From: CAYFSS01 sp964345975
Lineage (GTDB): Bacteria; Bacillota; Clostridia; Saccharofermentanales; Fastidiosipilaceae
DNA length: 64,000 nucleotides
NCBI GenBank assembly: GCA_964345975.1
Contig: CAYFSS010000004.1
Span: 41,528 to 105,527 of the forward strand
Reading direction: 5' to 3'
Both the position numbers and the translations under genes were made by a program. Positions 52,993 to 61,757 of this stretch are shown in pieces. The notes under the pieces were generated by a model. The model saw nothing but the letters and a program-made list of their open reading frames with translations. It made no database searches and had not been told where the DNA came from. Each line of letters starts with the position of its first letter. The stretch's first letter is position 1.

Positions 52993-53742
52993 TTATAGCT
53001 TGTGTCCTTGCTCGCGGATCATCTCGACAACGGTTTTTATCGCATGGTCCATAGACTTATGATCTTGCTCTTCAATCCCCGCTTTGGCACGTTCTTGATT
53101 CCAAATCACATTTAGAATGCAGACCGCTCGCACTCTACGAATGCTGCTCACCACATAGAGCGTTGCAGACTCCATCTCGGACGCCAGGGCTCCGGAAGCA
53201 ATCCAAGCTTGCCAATCCAATTCCAACTTCGTCGCAATGGGCATTGTCTCCGGACTATGCTGGGCATAGAACGAGTCTTTGCAATGAACCACGCCAACAT
53301 GATGTGGATAGTTCAAGCGCTCAGCTTGATGACGAAGAGCTTCAACCAGACCGTGATCCGCGATTGCCGGGTACTCGACCGGGGTATATTGGTTGCCGGT
53401 CCCTTCACTACGGATGGCAGCTTGAGCGATGACTAAGTCGCCGGGCTCTACCTGCATGGCCATCCCACCACACGTCCCAAGCCTGATGAAAACCTCGACC
53501 CCTGTTTTAACGAGTTCTTCTACGCCAATCGCCGTCGAAGGACCGCCCATTCCCGTAGACATGACAAGGACCTTGTGCTCGCCAACTTTTCCCACATAAG
53601 ACGTGTATTCACGGCGGACTGCCAAGGGTTCCGCTTCATCGAGTGCTTCGGCGATCATGGGGACTCGGGCGGGATCGCCCGGCAAGATTGCAATCTTGGC
53701 ACCATGACTGTCATCTAATCCAATGTGATACTGCATATCCAT
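52993..53742 (-). CDS. Uridine phosphorylase-like nucleoside phosphorylase
   Basis: 249 residues from ATG 53742 after CGGAGG (the frame is open to 53772). NP-I family: ILPGDPARVPMIAEAL, phosphate-binding VMSTGMGGPSTAIGVEEL, IRLGTCGGMA, and the ribose-binding ASEMESATLYVV. It splits nucleosides with phosphate in pyrimidine or purine salvage. Resemblance is strongest to uridine phosphorylase (Udp), but purine enzymes are close, so the substrate is tentative. Confidence 0.9.
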   Translation of the reverse strand: MDMQYHIGLDDSHGAKIAILPGDPARVPMIAEALDEAEPLAVRREYTSYVGKVGEHKVLVMSTGMGGPSTAIGVEELVKTGVEVFIRLGTCGGMAMQVEPGDLVIAQAAIRSEGTGNQYTPVEYPAIADHGLVEALRHQAERLNYPHHVGVVHCKDSFYAQHSPETMPIATKLELDWQAWIASGALASEMESATLYVVSSIRRVRAVCILNVIWNQERAKAGIEEQDHKSMDHAIKTVVEMIREQGHKL

Positions 53743-53827
53743 AGCAACCTCCGCTTTGAGATAGGGCTTCATATGTTATACTTCCATATTGTACAAAGTC
53801 AGATAGAAAGTCCATGAGGTGGCGTTA

Positions 53828-55039
53828 ATGAATTGGCAGGGTTTAGAAGTCAAGCACGATCAATATGGCGCAGGACGTATCCTTATTGTCGACGACCAAT
53901 ACTTGACGGTCCGTTTTGAGTCCGTGGGAGATAAGCTCTTCCAATTTCCTCAATCCCTTGAGCATGTTCTTCATATCGATGAGCTCGAAGCAAGGAAAGA
54001 AGCTCACCGACTCACAGAAGAACGCGAACAAGAAACAGCTGCTCGAGAGGCGAAGAAGGACCTCCTTCGCTCACGCATTGAAGTTGATCTCTCGGAAGAA
54101 CTCATGCGTCGCTATGAGAAACAGCAGCGAGCCATGAAGCGCAAATCAAGGAGCTCAGCCGGTTCCAGAAACCGCAGCAATATTGTCTTCAAGTGTGATC
54201 TCTACGATCCTGAAAGTGACGTGCCTGAGTTCAACGGCATTACCTATGACGACTACAAAGCCGGTCAGGAAATCGTATCAGAAGACTACGAAGCGCAAAG
54301 CGATGTCTTTAATTCTTGGACCCTTCATGCCGGAACCTTTGTTTCCGGCCAGAAGAAGGGGCAAGGGATTCGCATGGCGAAAGCTCGTCCCCACTCTTTA
54401 GCCATCCTCACCGTCCTACCTGACGGAGCGGAAGAAGATGAGCGCGTCATTTCTGCCGTCTTCTTGATTGATCGAAGCTATGAAGGAGACGAAGAAACGC
54501 CGGCATGGGTTCAGAATACTGAGCCACAATATCGCATGAAGTTCACGGAAGATGAGGCCTTTGATCTTAAGCTGTGGCGATATTATTCAAATCAAACCAA
54601 TCCGGAACGCATCCGGATGGGATCCGGGATCTTCCGCTACATCGATGACGTCCAATCCGCTCATGTACTCCGCGCTATCGCTGACCTCTTGAAGGGTACT
54701 GACCGTGAAGAACAAGCTCAGGACTTCTATGAGACCTACTGTCACTTGAATCAATTGGATCTGGAACATCTATCCAAAGATGAAGGTCCTCTGTCCGCTC
54801 ACTTCGACGAGCAACACGCACATGATGAGCATGATGATGATCTCTTAGACGGCGAGATCGACACGAGCGATATCGACGATTTGATTGATTCCATCGATGA
54901 AGCCTTTGAAGATGACGAAGAAGACGCAATGGATGAAGACCTCGGCGACGTCGATATTGACGACTTCGATGACGCTGAGATCGACGAAGAGTTCGAGGAC
55001 GGTTTTGGCGATGAAGACCTCGATGAGGATGACGAATAG
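53828..55039 (+). CDS. Unknown protein with KOW-like N-terminus and long acidic tail
   Basis: 403 residues from ATG 53828 (GAGG before it; GTG 53819 is in frame). The first ~55 residues (GLEVKHDQYGAGRILIVDDQYLTV) have the pattern of a small SH3-like barrel. A charged helical region (about 55-115, ELEARKEAHRLTEEREQE) follows, then a globular central part (YDDYKAGQEIV, FLIDRSYEGDEETPAWV). The last ~80 residues are almost all Asp/Glu with HDEHDDD, DDFDDAEID and similar. No enzyme motif is seen. Divergent from the phosphorylase gene with 85 bp between starts. Confidence 0.75.
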   Translation: MNWQGLEVKHDQYGAGRILIVDDQYLTVRFESVGDKLFQFPQSLEHVLHIDELEARKEAHRLTEEREQETAAREAKKDLLRSRIEVDLSEELMRRYEKQQRAMKRKSRSSAGSRNRSNIVFKCDLYDPESDVPEFNGITYDDYKAGQEIVSEDYEAQSDVFNSWTLHAGTFVSGQKKGQGIRMAKARPHSLAILTVLPDGAEEDERVISAVFLIDRSYEGDEETPAWVQNTEPQYRMKFTEDEAFDLKLWRYYSNQTNPERIRMGSGIFRYIDDVQSAHVLRAIADLLKGTDREEQAQDFYETYCHLNQLDLEHLSKDEGPLSAHFDEQHAHDEHDDDLLDGEIDTSDIDDLIDSIDEAFEDDEEDAMDEDLGDVDIDDFDDAEIDEEFEDGFGDEDLDEDDE

Positions 55040-55069
55040 TCCCCTACTCTGAGTTCAAGCAACGTTTGA

Positions 55070-55105
55070 AAACACCGCAGACCTTGCGTCTACGGTGTTT
55101 TTGTT
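55070..55105 (+). terminator. Rho-independent terminator after the acidic-tail gene
   Basis: AAACACCG / CGGTGTTT, with an inner AGAC/GTCT pair, followed by TTTTTG. Confidence 0.9.
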
Positions 55106-55122
55106 TGCTTATACACTGTGGA

Positions 55123-55154
55123 GTATAAAGAAGGCCCCGAGAATTCTCGGTGCC
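55123..55154 (-). terminator. Terminator of the VOC gene
   Basis: On the minus strand GGCACCGAGAATTCTCGGGGCC, whose core CCGAGAATTCTCGG is a perfect palindrome, followed by TTCTTTAT. Confidence 0.75.
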
Positions 55155-55182
55155 TATGGGTTGGACGGTTGGGCTTGCTAGT

Positions 55183-55965
55183 CTAATTAGTATGGAAAAT
55201 AAAATTCCTATAGCCATCGGGATCGAGGACTGAAAGGAAGAGGATGTCTTGATTGTTGTAGTGGAGGATCAATTCCTCGACCTGATAATCACGCGAACGA
55301 GCTGTTTGAGCAAGATCACTCAAGTCCTGATCCGTCTCAAAGATCAAGGTGTCGAGGGAGTCCCCTACATTGTAAGGGGTGTCCTTATGATCGACGAGGT
55401 ATGTAAGCTCAACTTCAAAGCCGGTTACCTTATCCTTCACAAACTTTAAGATGAAAGATTTGTCACCGGACTCACGTTCTGACGATGGTTCAAGACCTAA
55501 GAATTGCGTATAGAACTGATCTGCTCGCTCCAAGGTTTGGATGTTTCGATTGTAGTGCACCAGAGCATACTCCGGTCCATCGGTGAAGCGATCTTTACGA
55601 TCCGGGACAACTTCGATCCAGTGGTTATCGGGATCTACGATGAAATAGAGTCCCATGTCCACGTTTTCGTAGATAACAACCTCCATGTCCTTATGCTTTT
55701 GAAAGGTCTCTTCGTAATTCTTAGCAACATAGCAATGGTGAACTTCGTTTTCTCCCAAATCACGCTCGGGGATTTCCCCTTCTGTCTTGGAGACAAGTTG
55801 CACGAGAGTTTCCATCTCACCGTCACTGAGCGACACGATTTCGTACTCCTCACCGTGAAACTCTATGTTCTGACGGTTAACTTCCTTAGACCCGAGGGCT
55901 TCCTTATAGAATTCAACGCTCTTTTCGAGATCCGTTACATAGTGAAGTAGTGATCGTAGTTTCAT
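55183..55965 (-). CDS. Two-domain VOC (glyoxalase-like) protein
   Basis: 260 residues with GGAGG before ATG 55965. Two vicinal-oxygen-chelate modules: residues 1-125 (LLHYVTDLEKSVEFYKEALG to DPDNHWIEVVPD) and 135-260 (VHYNRNIQTLERADQFYTQFLG to DPDGYRNFIF). The start His and the end Glu of the first module could bind metal; in the second the Glu is not obvious. The fold serves glyoxalases, dioxygenases and resistance proteins; substrate unknown. Single gene with its own terminator. Confidence 0.82.
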   Translation of the reverse strand: MKLRSLLHYVTDLEKSVEFYKEALGSKEVNRQNIEFHGEEYEIVSLSDGEMETLVQLVSKTEGEIPERDLGENEVHHCYVAKNYEETFQKHKDMEVVIYENVDMGLYFIVDPDNHWIEVVPDRKDRFTDGPEYALVHYNRNIQTLERADQFYTQFLGLEPSSERESGDKSFILKFVKDKVTGFEVELTYLVDHKDTPYNVGDSLDTLIFETDQDLSDLAQTARSRDYQVEELILHYNNQDILFLSVLDPDGYRNFIFHTN

Positions 55966-56076
55966 TTGATGCCTCCATAATCAGCGTAAAGTTTGATTGA
56001 GCATAGTTTATCAGAGCGGCCAGTGTGAGAAGGGGCTTTTGTGTATCAATATGTGGGCTGATCCTATGGTAGTGGG

Positions 56077-57294
56077 CTAGAGTTGCCCCAAACGAATGAG
56101 CATGCGAACAAAGTTGTCGACGGTCAATGATAAATCTTTCTTAGCACGTTGTTTGGCTTCATGAAAAGGAACGGCAACGCGGTTGATGGAAATGATGCCA
56201 CTGACACCCATATCGTAAGCGGGCTCGATGTTATCGCCGATATCACCCACGATCGCAAAGACGGGCACATTATGGGCTTTCGACCGACGGGCAACCCCAA
56301 TTACGACCTTACCTCTTAAAGACTGCGTGTCGATCTTCCCTTCACCGGTCATCACCAGATCCGCGGATTGAACCAGGTGATCGAAATTTACGGTATCCAG
56401 GACAACATCGATCCCCATCTCCAATTTTGAACTTAGAAAAGCCACCATCCCTCCACCCATACCACCTGCTGCACCCGCTCCCGGCAGCATCTCTATGTCG
56501 AGATGCAAGTCATTGCGAACAACCTCCGCCAAATGCTTGAGGCCGAAGTCTAGAATTCGGACAAGCTCAGGACTGGCTCCTTTCTGAGGGCCAAAGATTG
56601 CAGCCGCTCCCAATTCCCCGGTCAAGGGATTGTCGATGTCGCACATCGTAGAGATTTCAATATCTTTCAGCCTGGGATCAAGACCAGAAAGATCAATCTT
56701 GGCTATGTCTTTGAGCGTTCCACCGACAGGGATAAAAGTTTCACCGTTCTTATTTTTGAAACTAGCGCCTAGAGCTGCGGCTGCCCCGCAACCGCCGTCA
56801 TTCGTACAGCTTCCTCCTAGGCCAACGATGAGCTTCTTGATGCCTTGATCCAATGCCTTGCTGATAAGTTGACCAACCCCAAACGTAGTGGTGTTTGCTA
56901 CGTCTTTAGTAGGTCCAACCAACGGGAGACCGGCTGCTGCAGCCATTTCTACAACTGCAGTACCATCCGGCAAGATTCCATAAAATGCGTCGATCACATC
57001 GCCGATAGGACCTTTGACTTTAGCCTGGTGTTTGTTGCCTCCCATGGCAGATAAGAAAGCATCGACACTTCCCTCTCCTCCGTCTGCGACCGGGATCTTG
57101 GTAACTTTGGTCTGAGGTTTGTGATGGAGGATGGCTTCAGCCATCAGATGACAGATTTCTGTGGAGTCGAGTGTGCCTTTAAAGGAGTCCGGAATGAGAA
57201 TGATGTGGCGCGTTTGAGATGTGCTGTCCCTATTCTTGGATGAAGCTTGATTTTCGGATGAAGCTTGATTCATGGATGAAATATGTGATGACAC
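56077..57294 (-). CDS. Glycerate kinase (GarK/GlxK family)
   Basis: 405 residues. The family is clear from IPDSFKGTLDS, IPVADGGEGSVDAFL, LGGSCTNDGGCGAAAALG, and TGEGKIDTQSLRGKV. It phosphorylates glycerate, feeding it into glycolysis at 2- or 3-phosphoglycerate. The start is GTG 57294 after AAAGGA. The N-terminus before the kinase holds a perfect-looking 18-bp duplication encoding NQASS twice, absent from the fold and probably disordered; ATG 57273 (MNQASS) is an alternative start. Confidence 0.92.
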   Translation of the reverse strand: MSSHISSMNQASSENQASSKNRDSTSQTRHIILIPDSFKGTLDSTEICHLMAEAILHHKPQTKVTKIPVADGGEGSVDAFLSAMGGNKHQAKVKGPIGDVIDAFYGILPDGTAVVEMAAAAGLPLVGPTKDVANTTTFGVGQLISKALDQGIKKLIVGLGGSCTNDGGCGAAAALGASFKNKNGETFIPVGGTLKDIAKIDLSGLDPRLKDIEISTMCDIDNPLTGELGAAAIFGPQKGASPELVRILDFGLKHLAEVVRNDLHLDIEMLPGAGAAGGMGGGMVAFLSSKLEMGIDVVLDTVNFDHLVQSADLVMTGEGKIDTQSLRGKVVIGVARRSKAHNVPVFAIVGDIGDNIEPAYDMGVSGIISINRVAVPFHEAKQRAKKDLSLTVDNFVRMLIRLGQL

Positions 57295-57504
57295 ATTCGA
57301 TTCCTTTCTTGATCTAGGTGTATAGATAATTCTTATAGGCTTTTGATTGTCTTTATTCTACTAGTTTAAGGAAATAGAGGCATGGGATGCTCTTTAAAGA
57401 ACCTGTACTCTCATGGATAGACAGAAGGGATTGTGTTCTTTACCGTAAATGCCAGAGAAAAGTTGCGCCGGCACATTTATTTAATTGGGGTAAAGGATAA
57501 CCGT

Positions 57505-58464
57505 ATGGCTTCATTCTTATTCGTTCACTTTAGGGAGAAAACAACCCCGGACGGGGAACAAGTTTATTTTGCGCTAAGTAGAGATGGTTTGCATTGGGAA
57601 GCTGTCAATGAAGGAAGGCCTGTCCTATGGTCTTACTATGGCAGCAAAGGTGTGAGAGATCACACGATTATTCATGATAAGCGAGAGGGAAATTATCACA
57701 TCTTCTCAACAGACTTAAGTTTGGCTTATGGCATGCGGAATCAATATCATGGCTCTTGGCAAAAGATCAAGGAGCAAGGTAGCAAATGTCTTTCACATTG
57801 GACTTCACCGAACCTGTTGGATTGGTCTAAACAGACGTTAATTCAACCGGGAAATGATGCACTTGGGTGTTTGTGGGCACCCGACATCCTTTACGACAAA
57901 GCCACCGATGATTATGTCCTTCACTGGTCTTCTTCCCATCAAAGCAACAACTATACTGATATGTGTATTTACTTCAGTAGAACGAAAGATTTTCTTCATT
58001 ACAGTCCGCCTGAGATTCTATATAGAAAAAATAACAGTTCAATCATCGACTCTGCGATCTATGAGGAAAATGATATCTACTACCTCTTCGTAAAGAGCGA
58101 TAGGAATCCTAATAAGAACATCATGTTGAAATCGAATTCTATTACCGGACCTTATGAACGTGTTGAAGCTTTCGATGAATCCACTGCTGATTTAGAGGGT
58201 GGAATGTATGAAGGCTTAACGGCCGTGCAACTCGATGACGGACGCTGGGTCATGTTTCTTGATTACTATGGGATGCGAGGCGATAAGCAAGGGTATATTC
58301 CGTTTATTGCCGATAGCTTGGCTGAAGCGAATTTCAAACGTGCTGACGATCACTTCAGCTTCCCTTATGGTTTAAAGCATGGAACGATCCTACGTATCTC
58401 TGACGAAGAACATGACTTAATTCGTCATCACGATTTCAATGTCTATGATTATTCCGATTATTGA
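57505..58464 (+). CDS. GH43-like five-bladed beta-propeller glycosidase
   Basis: 319 residues from ATG 57505 after AAAGGA (the frame is open from 57433). The order follows glycoside hydrolase family 43: VYFALSRDGLHWEAV, VRDHTIIHD, SHWTSPNLLDWSKQ, LWAPDILYDKATDDYVLHWSS, IDSAIYEENDIYYLFVKSD, EGLTAVQL. WAPD and a Glu in LEGGMYEGL are the expected acid pair. No signal peptide, so it is cytoplasmic and acts on imported oligosaccharides, probably arabino- or galacto-type; specificity unknown. The next gene begins 35 bp after its stop. Confidence 0.82.
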   Translation: MASFLFVHFREKTTPDGEQVYFALSRDGLHWEAVNEGRPVLWSYYGSKGVRDHTIIHDKREGNYHIFSTDLSLAYGMRNQYHGSWQKIKEQGSKCLSHWTSPNLLDWSKQTLIQPGNDALGCLWAPDILYDKATDDYVLHWSSSHQSNNYTDMCIYFSRTKDFLHYSPPEILYRKNNSSIIDSAIYEENDIYYLFVKSDRNPNKNIMLKSNSITGPYERVEAFDESTADLEGGMYEGLTAVQLDDGRWVMFLDYYGMRGDKQGYIPFIADSLAEANFKRADDHFSFPYGLKHGTILRISDEEHDLIRHHDFNVYDYSDY

Positions 58465-58498
58465 TTCAGAATCCATACAAAAGCCAAAGGAGTTTGCC

Positions 58499-58828
58499 AT
58501 GCCCATCATTGTTCATTTAATGTATACGGGAAAAGAAGATCATGCGAAACTTTTTGTTCAGGAAATGGAATCCCGAGGTATCGCTTCCACCATTCGCAAG
58601 CGTCCAGGGAACCTAAAGTACGATTACTACGTCCCCTATTCTCAAGCCAATAGCATTTTACTCATTGATATGTGGGAAGATCAAGAAGCTCTCGATGTGC
58701 ACCATGCTTCACCGGAAATGAAACAAATCTTGGACTTGCGCGATAAGTATGGCTTAGAAGTGCATGCCGAACGCTTTATTGCTTCCTCAGACGAAATTCC
58801 GGAATGGGATAGGAGTTTCCTCAATTGA
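58499..58828 (+). CDS. ABM (antibiotic biosynthesis monooxygenase)-like small protein
   Basis: 109 residues from ATG 58499 after AAAGGAG. A dimeric alpha/beta-barrel domain with HLMYTGKEDHAKLFVQEM, the middle strand YDYYVPYSQANSILLIDMWEDQEALDVHHASPEMKQIL, where W-x-D and HH are the usual marks of ABM proteins. Members include monooxygenases and heme- or quinone-linked enzymes; the true activity is open. Follows the GH43 gene in the same direction. Confidence 0.8.
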   Translation: MPIIVHLMYTGKEDHAKLFVQEMESRGIASTIRKRPGNLKYDYYVPYSQANSILLIDMWEDQEALDVHHASPEMKQILDLRDKYGLEVHAERFIASSDEIPEWDRSFLN

Positions 58829-59049
58829 GGTTTTCTGAGGGTTTTCGGTCTCTTAATTTTTAGACGTCTATGGAGATTTGGTTCTTCGGTGTCACATCCC
58901 TGAAGATCACACCGTCATATGCTTATCTGAAGCGCTAATCAATGATTCCCACCTAAATATATTAGTAGGTTCCCCTTCCCTCGATCTCTTATGAGGATGC
59001 GATGACTCTGTAGATCATCTGCTTGTTTGCATAATGTCCTAAAACCTCA

Positions 59050-59081
59050 AAATACTCTCCGCACTCGAAAGTACGGAGAGT
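59050..59081 (-). terminator. Terminator of the Lpl-type importer operon
   Basis: ACTCTCCG / CGGAGAGT, an 8-bp stem with internal ACT/AGT pairing, followed on the minus strand by ATTTTG. Confidence 0.8.
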
Positions 59082-59113
59082 TCTAAACGAAGTTTGTCTA
59101 TAAAGTCTAGGCG

Positions 59114-60784
59114 TTATTGAACATCAAATGCTGTGAAACCTTGCGTCTCGATATTCTCTTGATATTTTGCATCATAGCGTTCAACGATCTCAGGCATGCC
59201 ATTGTCGTTGAGCCATGAACGAAGGTCATCGATGAGTTGCTGACATGCTTCTTCAGATTCTGCCATGAGAATCTTAGGCATCTCAACAGCAATCTTATCT
59301 TCGCATTCGGTCCTTTGAATACCGAGATCCTCGAGTGGATCGATGGTATCGTTAAGACCAAAGAATTCGTCGGTCATGAACTGAACCGGTGTAAAGACCT
59401 CTTGTTGATGGATAGCAACCCAGCTCTTCAGATCGTCGGACTTCTGATCGTTAACTGCAAATTTTACAAGGTCAACACTGTCAGCATGACCCGGCATCAT
59501 CCAGAACCAAAGGCCAAGTGCGTCACGCTCGGAAGCATTAAGTTCAGAATCGAACTTATCCATGATGGGATAATTATTATCATCGAGTTCCGTCCAGAGT
59601 TCACCCTGAGGTCCAAACTGTTGCTCAATAGCAGCACGCTGACTCATGAGGTACGAGTGGAAATCAAAGATTCGCTGAGGATTCTCAGCCTGTGCACTAA
59701 TATGGACACCATATCCACCCGTTGTAGGCTTGTAATCAGGATAGATTTGATCTTGGCTCATACCGTTACCGGCCGGGAAGATCGGATCGCTTAAAACAAT
59801 ATAATCGTTATCAGGCTGATCCTGAATGAGCAACTGACGGAATTGATAGACATCATCCAGAGAGAAGTCAAAATACATCAATGCTGCACGGCCGGCGACT
59901 AATTTCTCAATGAACTGATCTCTTGTATCTGAGAAGATCGAGTCTTCAATCAAGCCTTCACGATACCAAGAATTGGCACGTTTCAAGGCCTCAAGAGAAC
60001 GTTCGGAATCGAGGAAGTTAACAAGTTTACCTTGAAAAGGCTCATACCAATAGTTGATACGTGCTCCGCCACCTAGGGAGCGATGAGCAGCTTCATAGAT
60101 CCAGAAGTGTGCGGGAATGACATCCGTAATGAAAGGAATGATATCCTGATCATCTTCTGTTTTGCCAAGTTCTTTTGCCTGAATCATGAAGGCTTCAAGA
60201 TCTTCGAGTGTCTTCATTTCAGGACTACCACAGGCTTCCCAAATCTTCTTGTTATACATCCAACTGTAGTTTCCACCCGTTGCACTAGACTTTCTTGCCC
60301 AACCCGGAATGGTATAGAGATCACCATCAATGCGAAGGAGGTCCCGTGTTGCTTCACCGACGTAAGCATCGTAGGTCGGATTATTCTCGCGGAGCGAGTC
60401 GATTTCTTGGAGCAGACCCCTTTCGACCATTCGGAAGAGGTTCGCATCACGATTCAACCATAGCGCATCCGGCAGATCTCCAGAGGTAATCATGAGGTTC
60501 AGATGTGCAGCTGCGTCCGTATCAGCTCGAACGAATTCAATATCAATGTTGAATTTCTCTTTCCATTCGGCTGATGTTTTGTCTGCTCCCCAGTCGTAAA
60601 GGGTTTGGTAATCATTGTTCCAATAGAAAACATATTCGTAGGGTTCTTCCCAGTCACCTACATATTCATTCTCTATGCCGATCGGCGGATCCTCTGTTTC
60701 TGCTTCAGCACTCAGATATGGGCTCGCTAAACCGAGTACAAGTCCTAAGATGAGCAGGAAACTCCAGAGACGATGCTTCTTCAT
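59114..60784 (-). CDS. LplA/YtcQ-type solute-binding protein
   Basis: 556 residues with AAGGAG before ATG 60784. The signal peptide (SFLLILGLVLGLASPYLSAEA) ends in an AxA site and has no lipobox Cys. The large, ~530-residue mature part resembles LplA/YtcQ proteins (DALWLNRDANLF, TTGGYGVHISAQAENPQR, LGLWFWMMPGH). Such proteins bind oligosaccharides of plant cell walls. Last gene of a permease-permease-binding protein operon. The GH43 gene is 650 bp away on the other strand. Confidence 0.92.
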   Translation of the reverse strand: MKKHRLWSFLLILGLVLGLASPYLSAEAETEDPPIGIENEYVGDWEEPYEYVFYWNNDYQTLYDWGADKTSAEWKEKFNIDIEFVRADTDAAAHLNLMITSGDLPDALWLNRDANLFRMVERGLLQEIDSLRENNPTYDAYVGEATRDLLRIDGDLYTIPGWARKSSATGGNYSWMYNKKIWEACGSPEMKTLEDLEAFMIQAKELGKTEDDQDIIPFITDVIPAHFWIYEAAHRSLGGGARINYWYEPFQGKLVNFLDSERSLEALKRANSWYREGLIEDSIFSDTRDQFIEKLVAGRAALMYFDFSLDDVYQFRQLLIQDQPDNDYIVLSDPIFPAGNGMSQDQIYPDYKPTTGGYGVHISAQAENPQRIFDFHSYLMSQRAAIEQQFGPQGELWTELDDNNYPIMDKFDSELNASERDALGLWFWMMPGHADSVDLVKFAVNDQKSDDLKSWVAIHQQEVFTPVQFMTDEFFGLNDTIDPLEDLGIQRTECEDKIAVEMPKILMAESEEACQQLIDDLRSWLNDNGMPEIVERYDAKYQENIETQGFTAFDVQ

Positions 60785-60839
60785 TTTTTACTCCTTTGTT
60801 TTTGCAAGACCGAAGTCATGCAGGCTTATCCCCTTGTGT

Positions 60840-61745
60840 TTATCCTTTAACCGACCCCACCATGACACCTTTCACAAAATACTTCTGCAAGAAAGGGTAA
60901 CTGATGAGGATCGGTATAATGGTAATGATCATTGTGGCCATCGTGATGGATCTTGTGTTGGTCTTGCGACCTTGAGCAAGCGCAGCGATATCACCCGAAG
61001 ACATCCCGGCAGCCATCATACGCTCTGCAAATTTAGCTTCGTTAACAATGGAGATGAGCACAGATTGTAGTGGCTTAAGCTCCTGTTTATTGACGTACAT
61101 TGCTGCGTCATACCATGCATTCCAATGCATGACTCCGATGAAGAGCGCAATCGTTGCAAAAATAGTACCTGAAACCGGGAAAATAATGTGACGATAAATC
61201 TGGAGATAGTTAGCACCATCCAGCAGGGCTGATTCTTCCATTTCCTTAGGAAGTTGTGAAAAGAAAGTGCGCATTAAGAACATATTCCAGACATTGATCA
61301 GCGAAGGTATTACATAGACCCAGAAAGAATTAAGGAGTCCGAGTGAACGCAAGAGCAAGAAGAAGGGCACAATACCACCGCTGAAATACATCGGTATGAG
61401 GCAAAGGAAAATGTAGACTCGACGTCCTTTAAGCCGTCGGATCGTTAGTCCGTAAGCCAGAGTGGAAGTTAAAAATAGGCCGAGGACTGTCCCTAAGAAG
61501 GTTCTTCCGATCGTGATCATATATGCGGTGTAGACTTTGTCATTCTGTAGCACTAAAGAGTAGTTATCCCACGTCAGAACTCGAGGAAAGATGGTAATAC
61601 CGCCACGAGTCGTATCGCCTGCTTCATTGAGTGAGACGGCTAGTGAGTGGAGGAAGGGGTACAAAACTGTGACAAGAAAGATGAGCATCACAAAAATGTT
61701 GAAGCCATCGAAGACCCAGTCTTTCCATGTTTTTTTCTCAACCAT
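60840..61745 (-). CDS. LplC/YtcP-type ABC permease
   Basis: 301 residues with AGGAGG before ATG 61745. Six helices; EAA loop at LPKEMEESALLDGANYLQIYRHIIFPVSG, and the C-terminal KYFVKGVMVGSVKG is characteristic of LplC/YtcP. Forms the channel with LplB. No ATPase gene in the operon. Confidence 0.93.
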   Translation of the reverse strand: MVEKKTWKDWVFDGFNIFVMLIFLVTVLYPFLHSLAVSLNEAGDTTRGGITIFPRVLTWDNYSLVLQNDKVYTAYMITIGRTFLGTVLGLFLTSTLAYGLTIRRLKGRRVYIFLCLIPMYFSGGIVPFFLLLRSLGLLNSFWVYVIPSLINVWNMFLMRTFFSQLPKEMEESALLDGANYLQIYRHIIFPVSGTIFATIALFIGVMHWNAWYDAAMYVNKQELKPLQSVLISIVNEAKFAERMMAAGMSSGDIAALAQGRKTNTRSITMATMIITIIPILISYPFLQKYFVKGVMVGSVKG

Positions 61746-61757
61746 TATAGATTCCTC

